A DNA stretch of 64,000 nucleotides from the NCBI GenBank assembly GCA_021734025.1, contig JAIPJS010000016.1, positions 22,091 through 86,090 of the forward strand, read 5' to 3'. This DNA is from Candidatus Neomarinimicrobiota bacterium (GTDB lineage: Bacteria > Fidelibacterota > JAANXI01). Numbering within the stretch: the first letter of the stretch is position 1; each line of letters starts with the position of its first letter. The notes under the pieces are model-generated. The model searched no databases. It was not told where the DNA came from and worked only from the letters and a program-made list of their open reading frames with translations. A program made the position numbers and the translations under genes. Positions 36,742 through 45,276 of the stretch are shown here, one piece after another.

Positions 36742-37389
36742 ATGAATATACCATTTACATCTGAGGAATTTATTAAGGTTATCGTGGCATACAATCAGGC
36801 AGTTTGGCCTATGCAAATTATCTTGGTGTTAAGTGCATTTATTTTACTTGCACTGATTTGGAGACAACGGGAAATCCGAAGCCGGATCGTCTCGGGAATA
36901 ATTGGGGGATACTGGCTCTGGATGGGGATCGCGTATCACTGGATCCACTTCACCGCTATCAATAAAGCCGCATGGGGATTTGGTGCGTTGTTTGTCCTGC
37001 AAGGTGCCCTTTTCATGTTTGATGCGGGTTTTTCCCGGAAATTGCAGTTCAGTTTGAAGGATTCCGGAGCGCGGATGCTGGCATGGGTATTTTTTGCGTA
37101 TGCGCTGATTATCTACCCAGTACTTGGGACTGTTCTAGGTCACCCGTATCCTGAACTGCCCACGTTTGGTCTGCCCTGTCCCACCACTATATTCACGTTC
37201 GGGATACTGCTGACTGCAATCCGCAGAGTACCGGTTCACCTGCTGATCATTCCAGGAATCTGGTCACTTATCGGCTTTGGTGCCGCGCTGAACTTCGGCA
37301 TCTATGAGGATATCGGTCTGCTGGTGGCCGGAATCGTTGGAACACTAACCGTTATCCTCAGGAACCGTAACCTGAGACACAATCGATAA
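36742..37389 (+). CDS. DUF6064-like multi-pass membrane protein
   Basis: The 215-residue protein has six to seven membrane segments, with family-like blocks FTSEEFIKVIVAYNQAVWPM, GYWLWMGIAYHWIHFTAINK, YPVLGTVLGHPYPELPTFGL and PCPTTIFTFGILL. Members are uncharacterised inner-membrane proteins; His, Trp and Cys in the membrane may bind a cofactor or metal. Last gene of the sigma-54 operon; no terminator is obvious behind it. Confidence 0.8.
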   Translation: MNIPFTSEEFIKVIVAYNQAVWPMQIILVLSAFILLALIWRQREIRSRIVSGIIGGYWLWMGIAYHWIHFTAINKAAWGFGALFVLQGALFMFDAGFSRKLQFSLKDSGARMLAWVFFAYALIIYPVLGTVLGHPYPELPTFGLPCPTTIFTFGILLTAIRRVPVHLLIIPGIWSLIGFGAALNFGIYEDIGLLVAGIVGTLTVILRNRNLRHNR

Positions 37390-37507
37390 CACGGGGGAAT
37401 ACCTATGTCTCGTCTGCGGAGCTGCAGAACCGGGCAAAAACTGGTCCTATAGGATGGTGGATTAATGACCATTCTTCTGGGACAGCGAAGTTTCTTGCAA
37501 TACGAAC

Positions 37508-38374
37508 TTACTGCCAGCCTGGCTGGATCGCTTTTGCACTCGCTGTTGCTTCCTCCGTGATGAGATCCCGTGGAAAGAATACCTCTTTATCTATTATTAT
37601 AATCGCCACCGCCACAACTGAAAGCACCAGGGTTTCAACACTTTTTGTAATCTGGGTAATCGCTAAAACTTCCTGCGATAAATTCACAATAAAATGAAAC
37701 AAGGCCGCTGCAATCACACTTTTTCTATTCCGGATGCAAATCCATGTAATGATAATCCCCAGCGGGATAATGCTTACGAAAAAATTGACTGCAAACCAAG
37801 TGTTCTGGTGAAGGATCTCATACTGGTAGGAATCTTTCACGAAGAGCAAGGGGAAATGCCAGAGCGACCAGAGCACACTGAATATGAGTGTCGCAGTAAG
37901 AATACTATATCTGCTCTGCAAACTGTCGAACGCGTATCCGCGCCATCCAAGTTCTTCAAATGTCGCAGCAAGGAAGAGCAACAGCAATACGGGAACGAAT
38001 CCGGTAGAGAAAGAGAACCCTTCCGCAAGCTGAATCTGATCCAACGACTCCCCGAAAGGCAGGGAGAGAAGGATAGACGCTATTACCGAGAGCGGCATTA
38101 ACAAAATGAAGAATGGTAATGTCTTCGGATCGATGAGTTTAATATTCACAAGCCGGTTGGCAAAATCCTGGATTAGATTGGCGTTTCCGGCGGTGAATAT
38201 CATTCCCGCCGAGAGAAGGAACGGTGTCATTAATCCAATCAGCATGAAGAGCATATAATAGTCGCTAAGCGTTTCATGGAAACTGAGATACGCTCCTGCG
38301 AAATAGAAGGCAAAACTGACTAAGAAGGTGAGAAAAAAATATTGGACCGGTTTGTATGTGTATTCTTGAATCAT
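37508..38374 (-). CDS. CPBP-family intramembrane metalloprotease
   Basis: I start at MIQEYTYKPV (38374), preceded by GGAGG. The 288-residue protein has about eight membrane segments and the CPBP (Abi/Rce1-like) motifs: EE..R in FEELGWRGYAFDSL, WHFPL in SLWHFPLLFV, and HFIVNLSQ. These supply the glutamate and histidine ligands of the intramembrane active site. Bacterial members act in prenyl-protein-like processing, immunity to self-made peptides or unknown jobs. It is a lone gene with no partner visible. Confidence 0.9.
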   Translation of the reverse strand: MIQEYTYKPVQYFFLTFLVSFAFYFAGAYLSFHETLSDYYMLFMLIGLMTPFLLSAGMIFTAGNANLIQDFANRLVNIKLIDPKTLPFFILLMPLSVIASILLSLPFGESLDQIQLAEGFSFSTGFVPVLLLLFLAATFEELGWRGYAFDSLQSRYSILTATLIFSVLWSLWHFPLLFVKDSYQYEILHQNTWFAVNFFVSIIPLGIIITWICIRNRKSVIAAALFHFIVNLSQEVLAITQITKSVETLVLSVVAVAIIIIDKEVFFPRDLITEEATASAKAIQPGWQ

Positions 38375-38505
38375 CCTATCCTCCGCATGATCAGGTTCAG
38401 TTAACCTGCATAATTCATAAAATAGCAGCACATTTTTCGGGAATCCAGTTGAACAAGTATTCAGGGGGCTTTTCCGAACCAGAGGAAGTATTGGAAATGT
38501 TCCAA

Positions 38506-38533
38506 GTAGAGACGTTCCATGGAACGTCTCTAC
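38506..38533. repeat. Dispersed palindromic repeat, GTAGAGAC family, copy 2
   Basis: A perfect 28-base palindrome with arms GTAGAGAC / GTCTCTAC and centre GTTCCATGGAAC. It has the same arms and CCATGG centre as copies 1 and 3. It lies in the gap between the CPBP gene and the second TonB receptor. Confidence 0.75.
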
Positions 38534-38602
38534 CTAACTGAAAATATTGATCTTAACACACATAGAGGACGTTCATTTATTCAGATTTATGAATGATTCA
38601 GG

Positions 38603-40960
38603 TTAAAACTCAATTTTATAGCTGATCGAAGGTAAGGTGATCACCATGCGGTCCTTCTCAATTTTTTCTCTTTGAATATTGTATACATATCCATAGTCAT
38701 CTGCGCTGCCCAGGATATTTTTCACCTGCAGAGCAAAAATGTGTGAAAGGTTCTGACTATTCATCCGATAGGTCAATGATAAATCAAGATAGAAATTACC
38801 ATCCAGTGCCCCTTCGAATAGTCGGGATTCATCGAGAATAGTTCTTTTCTCCCGTAATGAGGCGCTTCGTAAAACCGGGCTTGTTCGTTCACCGCCCATC
38901 CAGGTCAATCGGCCGTTTACTCCAAGGATATTTTTGCCTTTCACATGGAATTCCTTCCCACCGAGAGCATTGACGACATATTGCCGGTTATATCGGCTGT
39001 CACGTTCCACCCCGTCACCTCCGGTATATTTCGAATCGAATACGGACGCTGTCATGAGATAGTAATAATCGTTATTCAGGAACCGTTCCAGCGTGACATC
39101 AATGCCGATATTTTTCCCTGTACCTTCATTCACTAGCGGTTCATTGATGTAAAACTCATTTTTCAGATTGATGAAAGAAAAAGGGGCATCTCTTTTCACC
39201 GGAATATCGAAGAGATACTGATAATACGGCTCGATCTTTATCCGGGTGGTTTTTGTGATCTGGAAATCGTACCCGAATACAAAATGATCGGCCCGGGCGA
39301 AATCTAAGTCCTTATTCGGTTGTTCCGTTCCACTGGCTGTCGTCCGCTTTGCCAGGTAGTACTGCAAGCCCTCAAGCTGACTGTGCCGTCCGTACCCAAA
39401 ACTCAGCGAATGACGTGGATGAAGCTTCCATTTGACACCTGCGCGTGGCTCTATAGAGGCATTGCTATTCAGGAGGAAATACCCATAATGCACCCCGGCA
39501 TTAAATCTCAGATCGTTATATAACCTGTATTCTGTCTGAGTATAGCCCTGGAAAAACTGCGTGCTTCCCGACTCATCAACGAATGTTTGATAAGTGTCCG
39601 GATCGTTGTCCGCAGTTGAGCGCAACGTCATATCATAAAAGAGGTGACTCCAGATGATCCCGGTCGTGCTGTTAAATTGCGGACTGAATTTATGGGTTAC
39701 CTCCGATGTGAATGTGGTCTTGCCATTGAATCTATCAATAAACTCTTCATCCCGAAGTGTCAGCGCATCATCCAGCCGGTCATGATCGTAAAATACATCT
39801 TCACCGGTGGTCGCAATGGTCGTGTTAATGTAGGTAGATGTTCCTGTGAGATATTTATGGTTTAATCCAATGGCTCCTATCCGAAACTCAGAATCGTACT
39901 TTACCCGGTCCCAGTTCGTTTCCCACTGTGCAGAATCGGGTTGTTCAATTTCGGCAATCCGGTCTACGCTTCCGATGCCCCATAATGAGACCGTGCCGAT
40001 TTTGTGCGTTGGGAAATTCAACTTAAATGACAAATCCTGATACCGGGGATTTTGTTCTGTATCGATCACCTGTAAATCGGTCAGTAACCCAATAGCAGAA
40101 TACCGATAGTTTACTAAATATGACGCGTTTTCTAGCTGCGGAAACGGGCCTTCTGCGGCAAGGTCGATCCCCATAAGACCAGTTTGAAACGTATATTCGC
40201 GTACGTCACTGTTTCCGTTACGCAGGCTCATGTCAAATACACCAGACAGTGCGTTCCCGTATTCAGCCGGGAATGCCCCGGTGAAAAAATCTGAATTGTC
40301 CAGGAGTTGATTGCTGAAAATAGTGACCAGTCCTCCGCCGATAACATTTCCACCAGGGAAATGATTTGGATTCGGAATTTCAATACCTTCCAGACGCCAC
40401 AGCAATCCTTTGGGAGCGTTGCCTCGGATTATAATGGCATTATCCTGCGCATTCCCGTATGTCACTCCTGCGAAGCTGGAAGCAAGCCTCGCAGGATCGT
40501 CCAATCCACCGGCATACCGACGGGTTTCCTCTACCGAGAAGGACCGGGCACTCACAGTTGCTTGAGAATTTAACGGCTTACTTTTATCAATTTTCGGAGT
40601 AACCGACACCGCCTGCCCCTCAATGATTTTCTCTTCCAGCCCAATAGTTTTTACAACTTCTTTGCCCGATCCAACGAGGATTTCCGGAATAATTCGGGAT
40701 TGATAGCCCATATACATGACCTTGATACTATATCGGCCTATCGGAATACCCGGTATCCGGAAATGCCCATTTGCATCGGTTGCCGCGCCCATTTCAGTAT
40801 CAAGAATGACAACATTTGCACCGGCCAGTCCGGTTCTCGTTTCCTGGTCGACAACCCGGCCCTTAACCGTCTGAGTTATTTGAGAAGCGTCCAACGACGC
40901 ACCGAAAACGAGCAAGAATATCAGAAAAAACTCCAACCGCAGATTAAACAGTAGATTCAA
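38603..40960 (-). CDS. TonB-dependent receptor with carboxypeptidase-like domain
   Basis: The 785-residue protein has a signal peptide, a CarboxypepD_reg-like domain (VKGRVVDQETRTGLAGANVV, IPIGRYSIKVMYMGYQS), a plug domain (about 130-240: ASSFAGVTYGNAQDNAIIIR, GNAPKGLLWRLEGIEIPNPN, AFPAEYGNALSGVFDM) and a beta-barrel to the C-terminal ISYKIEF. It belongs to a different subfamily than the receptor at 27853, with a 'NAIIIRGNAPKGLLWRLEG' plug. Ligand unknown. No partner lipoprotein lies next to it. Confidence 0.9.
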   Translation of the reverse strand: MNLLFNLRLEFFLIFLLVFGASLDASQITQTVKGRVVDQETRTGLAGANVVILDTEMGAATDANGHFRIPGIPIGRYSIKVMYMGYQSRIIPEILVGSGKEVVKTIGLEEKIIEGQAVSVTPKIDKSKPLNSQATVSARSFSVEETRRYAGGLDDPARLASSFAGVTYGNAQDNAIIIRGNAPKGLLWRLEGIEIPNPNHFPGGNVIGGGLVTIFSNQLLDNSDFFTGAFPAEYGNALSGVFDMSLRNGNSDVREYTFQTGLMGIDLAAEGPFPQLENASYLVNYRYSAIGLLTDLQVIDTEQNPRYQDLSFKLNFPTHKIGTVSLWGIGSVDRIAEIEQPDSAQWETNWDRVKYDSEFRIGAIGLNHKYLTGTSTYINTTIATTGEDVFYDHDRLDDALTLRDEEFIDRFNGKTTFTSEVTHKFSPQFNSTTGIIWSHLFYDMTLRSTADNDPDTYQTFVDESGSTQFFQGYTQTEYRLYNDLRFNAGVHYGYFLLNSNASIEPRAGVKWKLHPRHSLSFGYGRHSQLEGLQYYLAKRTTASGTEQPNKDLDFARADHFVFGYDFQITKTTRIKIEPYYQYLFDIPVKRDAPFSFINLKNEFYINEPLVNEGTGKNIGIDVTLERFLNNDYYYLMTASVFDSKYTGGDGVERDSRYNRQYVVNALGGKEFHVKGKNILGVNGRLTWMGGERTSPVLRSASLREKRTILDESRLFEGALDGNFYLDLSLTYRMNSQNLSHIFALQVKNILGSADDYGYVYNIQREKIEKDRMVITLPSISYKIEF

Positions 40961-41171
40961 TGTACTTTCCCTTCCGGTAAATTAGGTGGCGGCACAGTGA
41001 GGCGTATTTGTTTGGCTATTCCAGTAATTGTCACACGAATCTATGAAATACTACTAATCCGTAATGCAATAACTACTTGGGTACACTCCAATGTAAAAGT
41101 TACCCTATAGTACTTGATGTGGTGAGGCAACACAAGGGTTTTAGGGCAGCTGGTTTTTATATAAAACAAAA

Positions 41172-41291
41172 TTAACCGGAATATCGATTACTCAAGTTTA
41201 AATAGGTGTTTATTGCTTTGTCGCCTACCTGCTGGTAGAAGTCGTGAGCAACGCACCCCAATTCATTAGGCCTGGTATCGGAATTGGTCAT
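41172..41291 (-). CDS. Possible 39-residue ORF overlapping the next small ORF (ATGA)
   Basis: ATG at 41291 overlaps the stop of the 65-codon frame upstream and gives MTNSDTRPNELGCVAHDFYQ followed by QVGDKAINTYLNLSNRYSG. The composition is protein-like. It may be a coupled small gene or the second part of one gene split by a frameshift. Not recognised. Weak evidence. Confidence 0.3.
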   Translation of the reverse strand: MTNSDTRPNELGCVAHDFYQQVGDKAINTYLNLSNRYSG

Positions 41292-41485
41292 TCGACTGGT
41301 GTTTGGTTTGCAAGTTTGCTAGTTTGCCGAATAATATTCTCTTTGGATTCTTCGGAGGAGTATCTATCAAGTTCGGGAAGTTTAGGGGATTGAGGGATTA
41401 GTTTCTGACGCATCTGGATGGCGGTAACCTGAACAGGCGGTTGCGTTATCGAGTTATCTTTAGGTTGTGTTCTATTTTGGGCCAT
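41288..41485 (-). CDS. Possible 65-residue ORF downstream of tRNA(CAT)
   Basis: The frame MAQNRTQPKDNSITQPPVQV ... SKLANQTPVE is polar and Gln/Pro-rich, with no convincing ribosome site. It lies on the same strand just downstream of the tRNA, where integrated elements leave small genes, and overlaps a further small frame by ATGA. It could be the first fragment of a decayed element gene. Not recognised. Confidence 0.3.
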   Translation of the reverse strand: MAQNRTQPKDNSITQPPVQVTAIQMRQKLIPQSPKLPELDRYSSEESKENIIRQTSKLANQTPVE

Positions 41486-41646
41486 GAGATTCTAAAATGT
41501 TAGAATTATTCCAGGAATTTCCGTGGACAATATATGGACAAACTACTGGGGAATATGCGGTGTATGCAGGATTTTGTCGAAAAATACCCAGACACACAAA
41601 ACCCCTGCAACGCCTTAACCACAAGCATCACAAGGGTTTGCAAGTG

Positions 41647-41720
41647 TGGGCCCTGAGGGACTCGAACCCCCGACCAACGGATTATGAGTCCGTCGCTCTG
41701 ACCAACTGAGCTAAGGGCCC
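41647..41720 (-). tRNA. tRNA with anticodon CAT (elongator Met or Ile2)
   Basis: The 74-base cloverleaf has acceptor GGGCCCT paired with AGGGCCC and discriminator A, D arm GCTCAGTTGGTCAGAGC, anticodon arm with loop CTCATAA (anticodon CAT), variable loop and T arm GGGGG/TTCGAGT/CCCTC. The 1-72 pair is G-C, so it is not an initiator. CAT elongator tRNAs are either Met or lysidine-modified Ile; the variable region TTGGTCG recalls the Ile2 type, but I cannot decide. CCA is not encoded. Confidence 0.95.
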
Positions 41721-41778
41721 AAGACCAAAGCATGAAAATTTAGATGCCGGTGCCGGCTTTTGCAAACGTAATTTCCTG

Positions 41779-42594
41779 TTAGGGGGAGAAGCCTATCGGC
41801 TGCCAGGTGGCTATGCCGGTAATCGAACCGTCCAGATCGTTGCCGCTCCCATCGCTCACCGCAGAACCTGCTCCCTCGTTGAACCGCCACAGTCCGATGA
41901 GATTGTCGTATGGGGAATTCCGGCGGATAAAGTTCTCCGAGAGTTTTCCCGGATTTTCGTAATGAAACCTGATCTGCTTTGGGGTCAACACCGTGCGCCA
42001 GATTCGAATTTCGTCAAATGAGCCGTACCAATAATTGCCCGCGGAACCACTGCCACGGCCGGCCCCGATGAGAAGCGGTGCATTTCCGACATCAATCTGT
42101 GTAGAGTCAGTGAGAAAACTTCCAATTCGCCGGAAACCGTTTATATAGACGTCCACCTGGCCGCTGTCGAAGGAGACGGCGAAAAAATACGATGTACTGT
42201 CCTCGATAAACAGGCCGGGAATGGAATCGCCGCTGATATCAGGCACCGGTTGCGCATCGATGGTCAGATATATCCGATTGCTGCTGTCCGCACGGTCCCG
42301 ATATAGCCCAATCTCCTCGCCACCGGCGGAATTGGGAATAGAAATAATCGCCGGGTGCTCCAGTGAAGTGACGGTGTCTGTCCACACAAAGGCCTCAATG
42401 GTGAACTGATTGGTTTCCAGTGAATTCAGGGTGGAGTCGTAGGGTACCTCCACGTATTGCGATCCGGTGAACAGGAGGGAGTAATTCTTTGGTACAGCTT
42501 CTTCCAGGGGGTTGGTGCAGGAGAGAAATAACAGAATTACACCCAGTAGAATTCCGAGGGTTTTATGGCTGCAGTATGTCACGAGTGATTGCAC
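41779..42594 (-). CDS. Lipoprotein with LamG/concanavalin-like domain
   Basis: The 271-residue protein has a lipobox (LLFLSC) and one LamG-type jelly-roll domain (FTGSQYVEVPYDSTLNSLET, QFTIEAFVWTD, GQVDVYINGFRRIGSF, YWYGSFDEIRIWRTVLTPKQ, LIGLWRFNEGAGSAVSDGSG). LamG domains bind glycans or proteins on the cell surface. It lies between dnaG and tRNA(CAT) on the same strand, probably as a separate unit. Confidence 0.87.
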   Translation of the reverse strand: MQSLVTYCSHKTLGILLGVILLFLSCTNPLEEAVPKNYSLLFTGSQYVEVPYDSTLNSLETNQFTIEAFVWTDTVTSLEHPAIISIPNSAGGEEIGLYRDRADSSNRIYLTIDAQPVPDISGDSIPGLFIEDSTSYFFAVSFDSGQVDVYINGFRRIGSFLTDSTQIDVGNAPLLIGAGRGSGSAGNYWYGSFDEIRIWRTVLTPKQIRFHYENPGKLSENFIRRNSPYDNLIGLWRFNEGAGSAVSDGSGNDLDGSITGIATWQPIGFSP

Positions 42595-42653
42595 TCTCTT
42601 GAATTGCCGTTTTTAAGAGGCAGTAAAGGAAACCTTCGGCAGAGGTTCCATTG

Positions 42654-42680
42654 GTAGAGACACATCCTGAAGGGTGTGTG
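42654..42680. repeat. Degraded GTAGAGAC-family repeat
   Basis: GTAGAGACACATCCTGAAGG followed by GTGTGTG keeps one arm of the palindromic repeat family and an imperfect second arm. It lies in the 309-base gap between the LamG lipoprotein and dnaG. The rest of that gap (42595-42903) shows nothing else recognisable apart from a short CGACTCCGCTCCGACACG stretch. Confidence 0.45.
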
Positions 42681-42903
42681 AGAAAACCGTGTCAAACAAA
42701 ATACTGCTATTGCAGAGTTAAACGAAGAAGTCAGATGGTATTTCCTTTCAATCTTTGTTACCGCCTGTAATTAATATTAGGAGGCTGAACAACGAGATCC
42801 CTCGACTCCGCTCCGACACGTCGGAGCGTCGCTCGGGATGACTCACTCTGTGGTTGTTCTTTCTATTTCACGCGCCCTCATTGGCAGATCCTTACAGAAT
42901 AAA

Positions 42904-44739
42904 TTACCGATACTTCTCGCGGATCTCCTTCTTCAGCTGCTCCAGTTTCTTGCGCTGCTCCAGAAGCGCCATGGATTCCTCTTTTCCCAGTGAAGCTGAA
43001 TGCAGTTCGTCGTTGATGCGGTCAACTTCGCTCTGGACCTGGTTCAATTCAAGTCGCATCAGGCAATCTCTGGCCATTTGCTCCTTGCGAAGGGTCTGGT
43101 TGGACTCGTCCAGCTCGAACAGCATCCGGCTGACCATCTCCTTTGCCGCATTACGCCGCTCGGCGGATTCGAAGTCTGCTTCATCAAACAATGGCATTGC
43201 GTCCTGGGGATCCAGGATCGGATGCTCTGCCAGATAATCCACAAACACCTGCGCAACCCGTGTCAATACCGGATGCGTAAATTCATCTGTGGTGACGTGT
43301 TCCAGGATGTAGGTGATAAGTTTTTCGTCCTCGGTGAGCATGAGTTTCAGCAGCTCGTATTGTGCGCGCTGGTTGGAGTCGAAATCTTGTTCGTCTGAAA
43401 CCTGCGATGGCTCCTTCTTATTTTGTCTCGGCGGCCTGGATCGCGTTCGCCGGAGCCGCTTCTCCAGTTCGCCCCGTAGTCGCTGCTCGTCTACTCTAAT
43501 CAGCTCCGCCAGTTCCTGGATCTGAAGATCTCTGGTAAGAGAGTTCTCGTACTCCGCAATATCATCCAGGGTCTCCTTAATGAAATTGGCCCGGGAGGAG
43601 GCGTCGTTCAGTTGTCCGGCCGTGCGGCTGATGCGAAACTGCATCAGCGACGTGGCATTCTTGATCTGTTTCCGGAAGGACTCTGGCGATTCCTCGGAGA
43701 TATAGGTATCCGGATCGTGGCCGTCCGGGAGCTGAATGCAGCGGACTTCCAGACCGGATTGCAACAAAATCTCTCCGGCGCGCAGGGTCGCCTGAATGCC
43801 GGCGGTGTCGCTGTCGTAGCAGAGAACGGCTTTGTCGACGTAGCGATTCAGTATCTGGGCGTGCTGTTCAGTGAAGGCGGTGCCTGAGACGGCGATAACG
43901 TTCTGAAATTTGTGCTCCCAGAGCCGCATCAGGTCGGTGTAGCCCTCCACAACAATGACTTCACTGGACTGGCGGAGAGCATCTTTGGCCTGATACAGTC
44001 CGTACAGGAGCTTCCGCTTCCGGTAGATGGGAGACTCCGGTGAGTTCATGTACTTGGCGTTCTCGTCCGGATCCAGAGCACGACCGCCGAACGCCACGAC
44101 ACGTCCGCCATTGTTGATGATTGGGAACATCACCCGGTGCCGGAACCGGTCGAAATATCTGTTGCGTTCCTGCTTGTGGATGACCAGTCCGGCGCGTACC
44201 AATGTATCCGGGTCGTGATCGTTTTTCGGACCCCATTCGGTGATGGTCTCCCAGTCGTTCGGAGCATAGCCCACATGAAATTCCCGGAGCGTCTCCTCGG
44301 AAAAATTCCTGCCCAGCAGATAGTCCAGCGCCTCCTCGCCCTGGTCGGAATAGAGCGCCTTTTCAAACAGCCGCATAGCGAACGCATTGGCATCATACAG
44401 CGGTCCCAGGGATCCGCTGTCCGTACCTTTGTCTTTGGCGGAATATTTCGGCAGCTCGATCCCGGCGTTCTCCGCCAGCCGTTCCACCGCTTCAACAAAG
44501 CTGACCTTCTCGTATTCCATAATAAAGGAATACACATTCCCACCCTTGCCGCAGCCGAAGCAATGAAAGATTTGCTTGTCCGGCGCCACGGAGAATGACG
44601 CAGTTTTCTCCTGGTGGAAGGGACACTTGCCAAAGTAGTTCTTCCCCCGCTTTTTCAGAGGAACATACTGGCTCACCACGTCAACGATATCGTTGGCGTC
44701 GCGGATTTGATCTATGGTGTCTTCCGGTATCCTAGCCAT
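42904..44739 (-). CDS. dnaG: DNA primase
   Basis: The 611-residue protein makes RNA primers for replication. Domains: CHC2 zinc-binding domain (CPFHQEKTASFSVAPDKQIF, HCFGCGKGGNVYSF), the RNA-polymerase/TOPRIM core with VVEGYTDLMRLWEHKFQNVI, CYDSDTAGIQATLRAGEIL, and a C-terminal DnaB-interacting helical region (about 440-600). Length is normal. It follows yqeY-like, cvpA and mutS2 on the same strand, but a GxxExxY cassette lies between mutS2 and dnaG. Confidence 0.97.
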   Translation of the reverse strand: MARIPEDTIDQIRDANDIVDVVSQYVPLKKRGKNYFGKCPFHQEKTASFSVAPDKQIFHCFGCGKGGNVYSFIMEYEKVSFVEAVERLAENAGIELPKYSAKDKGTDSGSLGPLYDANAFAMRLFEKALYSDQGEEALDYLLGRNFSEETLREFHVGYAPNDWETITEWGPKNDHDPDTLVRAGLVIHKQERNRYFDRFRHRVMFPIINNGGRVVAFGGRALDPDENAKYMNSPESPIYRKRKLLYGLYQAKDALRQSSEVIVVEGYTDLMRLWEHKFQNVIAVSGTAFTEQHAQILNRYVDKAVLCYDSDTAGIQATLRAGEILLQSGLEVRCIQLPDGHDPDTYISEESPESFRKQIKNATSLMQFRISRTAGQLNDASSRANFIKETLDDIAEYENSLTRDLQIQELAELIRVDEQRLRGELEKRLRRTRSRPPRQNKKEPSQVSDEQDFDSNQRAQYELLKLMLTEDEKLITYILEHVTTDEFTHPVLTRVAQVFVDYLAEHPILDPQDAMPLFDEADFESAERRNAAKEMVSRMLFELDESNQTLRKEQMARDCLMRLELNQVQSEVDRINDELHSASLGKEESMALLEQRKKLEQLKKEIREKYR

Positions 44740-44748
44740 ATTTGATTA

Positions 44749-45272
44749 ATAGCACGCAGATGACGCTGATTGAGCAGATAACCGCAGATAACAGATTAAT
44801 TTTGATTTGTAAAAATTTTTCGAACAACTTTTGGTTTCTCCCCAAAATTCAGCAATAAACCGACTTCAAAATCTGTTGCTTTCAGGTAGTTTATCAATTG
44901 AAGTGTATGTTTTTCATGCAATTCTTCAGTCGCTTTAATTTCTACTATTACTTTATTGTTTACAACAATATCGGCAAAGTATTCCCCGATTAAATTACCC
45001 TTATAGTGAACTTTAATCGCCATTTGTTGCTTTGCATCCATTCCTTTTTCATTCAATTCAAATAATAGTGCATTTTCATAGACCTTTTCCAGAAATCCAT
45101 AACCGAGAGCGTTGTAAACATTATAAAATGCCCCAATTATTTTTTCTGTCACCTCTCTGTGTTTGTATTTATTACTTTTCGGTTTCATGGGTTGTTGGTG
45201 ATTGTCGTAATTTATTGGTGTTTTTCTTTTAATCAGTCTTTATCAACTTAATCTGCGTCATCTGCGTGCTAT
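44749..45272. mobile_element. GxxExxY cassette bounded by inverted repeats
   Basis: The GxxExxY gene is bracketed by inverted copies of AGCACGCAGATGACGC. The left copy is at 44751-44766, with the match continuing with gaps to about 44780. The right copy is its reverse complement, ending at 45270. About 520 bases lie between the outer ends. The flanks share the further imperfect pattern GATT-AG--GATAA. I infer a small mobile or transposable cassette inserted between mutS2 and dnaG; target duplication is not evident. Confidence 0.6.
44796..45188 (-). CDS. GxxExxY protein (PD-(D/E)XK nuclease-like, PDDEXK_3)
   Basis: The 130-residue protein has the name-giving motif GFLEKVY in NALGYGFLEKVYENALLFEL, and a PD-(D/E)XK-type pattern in YFADIVVNNKVIVEIKATEE (D, then E-x-K). 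It ends with LLLNFGEKPKVVRKIF. Family members are widespread, poorly understood nuclease-like proteins, frequently inside repeat-flanked units. Inverted repeats bracket this gene. A direct role in primase or MutS2 function is unlikely. Confidence 0.92.
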   Translation of the reverse strand: MKPKSNKYKHREVTEKIIGAFYNVYNALGYGFLEKVYENALLFELNEKGMDAKQQMAIKVHYKGNLIGEYFADIVVNNKVIVEIKATEELHEKHTLQLINYLKATDFEVGLLLNFGEKPKVVRKIFTNQN

Positions 45273-45276
45273 ATTT

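Noticed and set aside
37404..37451. 15-codon ORF (MSRLRSCRTGQKLVL) behind the DUF6064-like gene
   Set aside because: Too short and without supporting signals beyond a weak G-rich upstream stretch.
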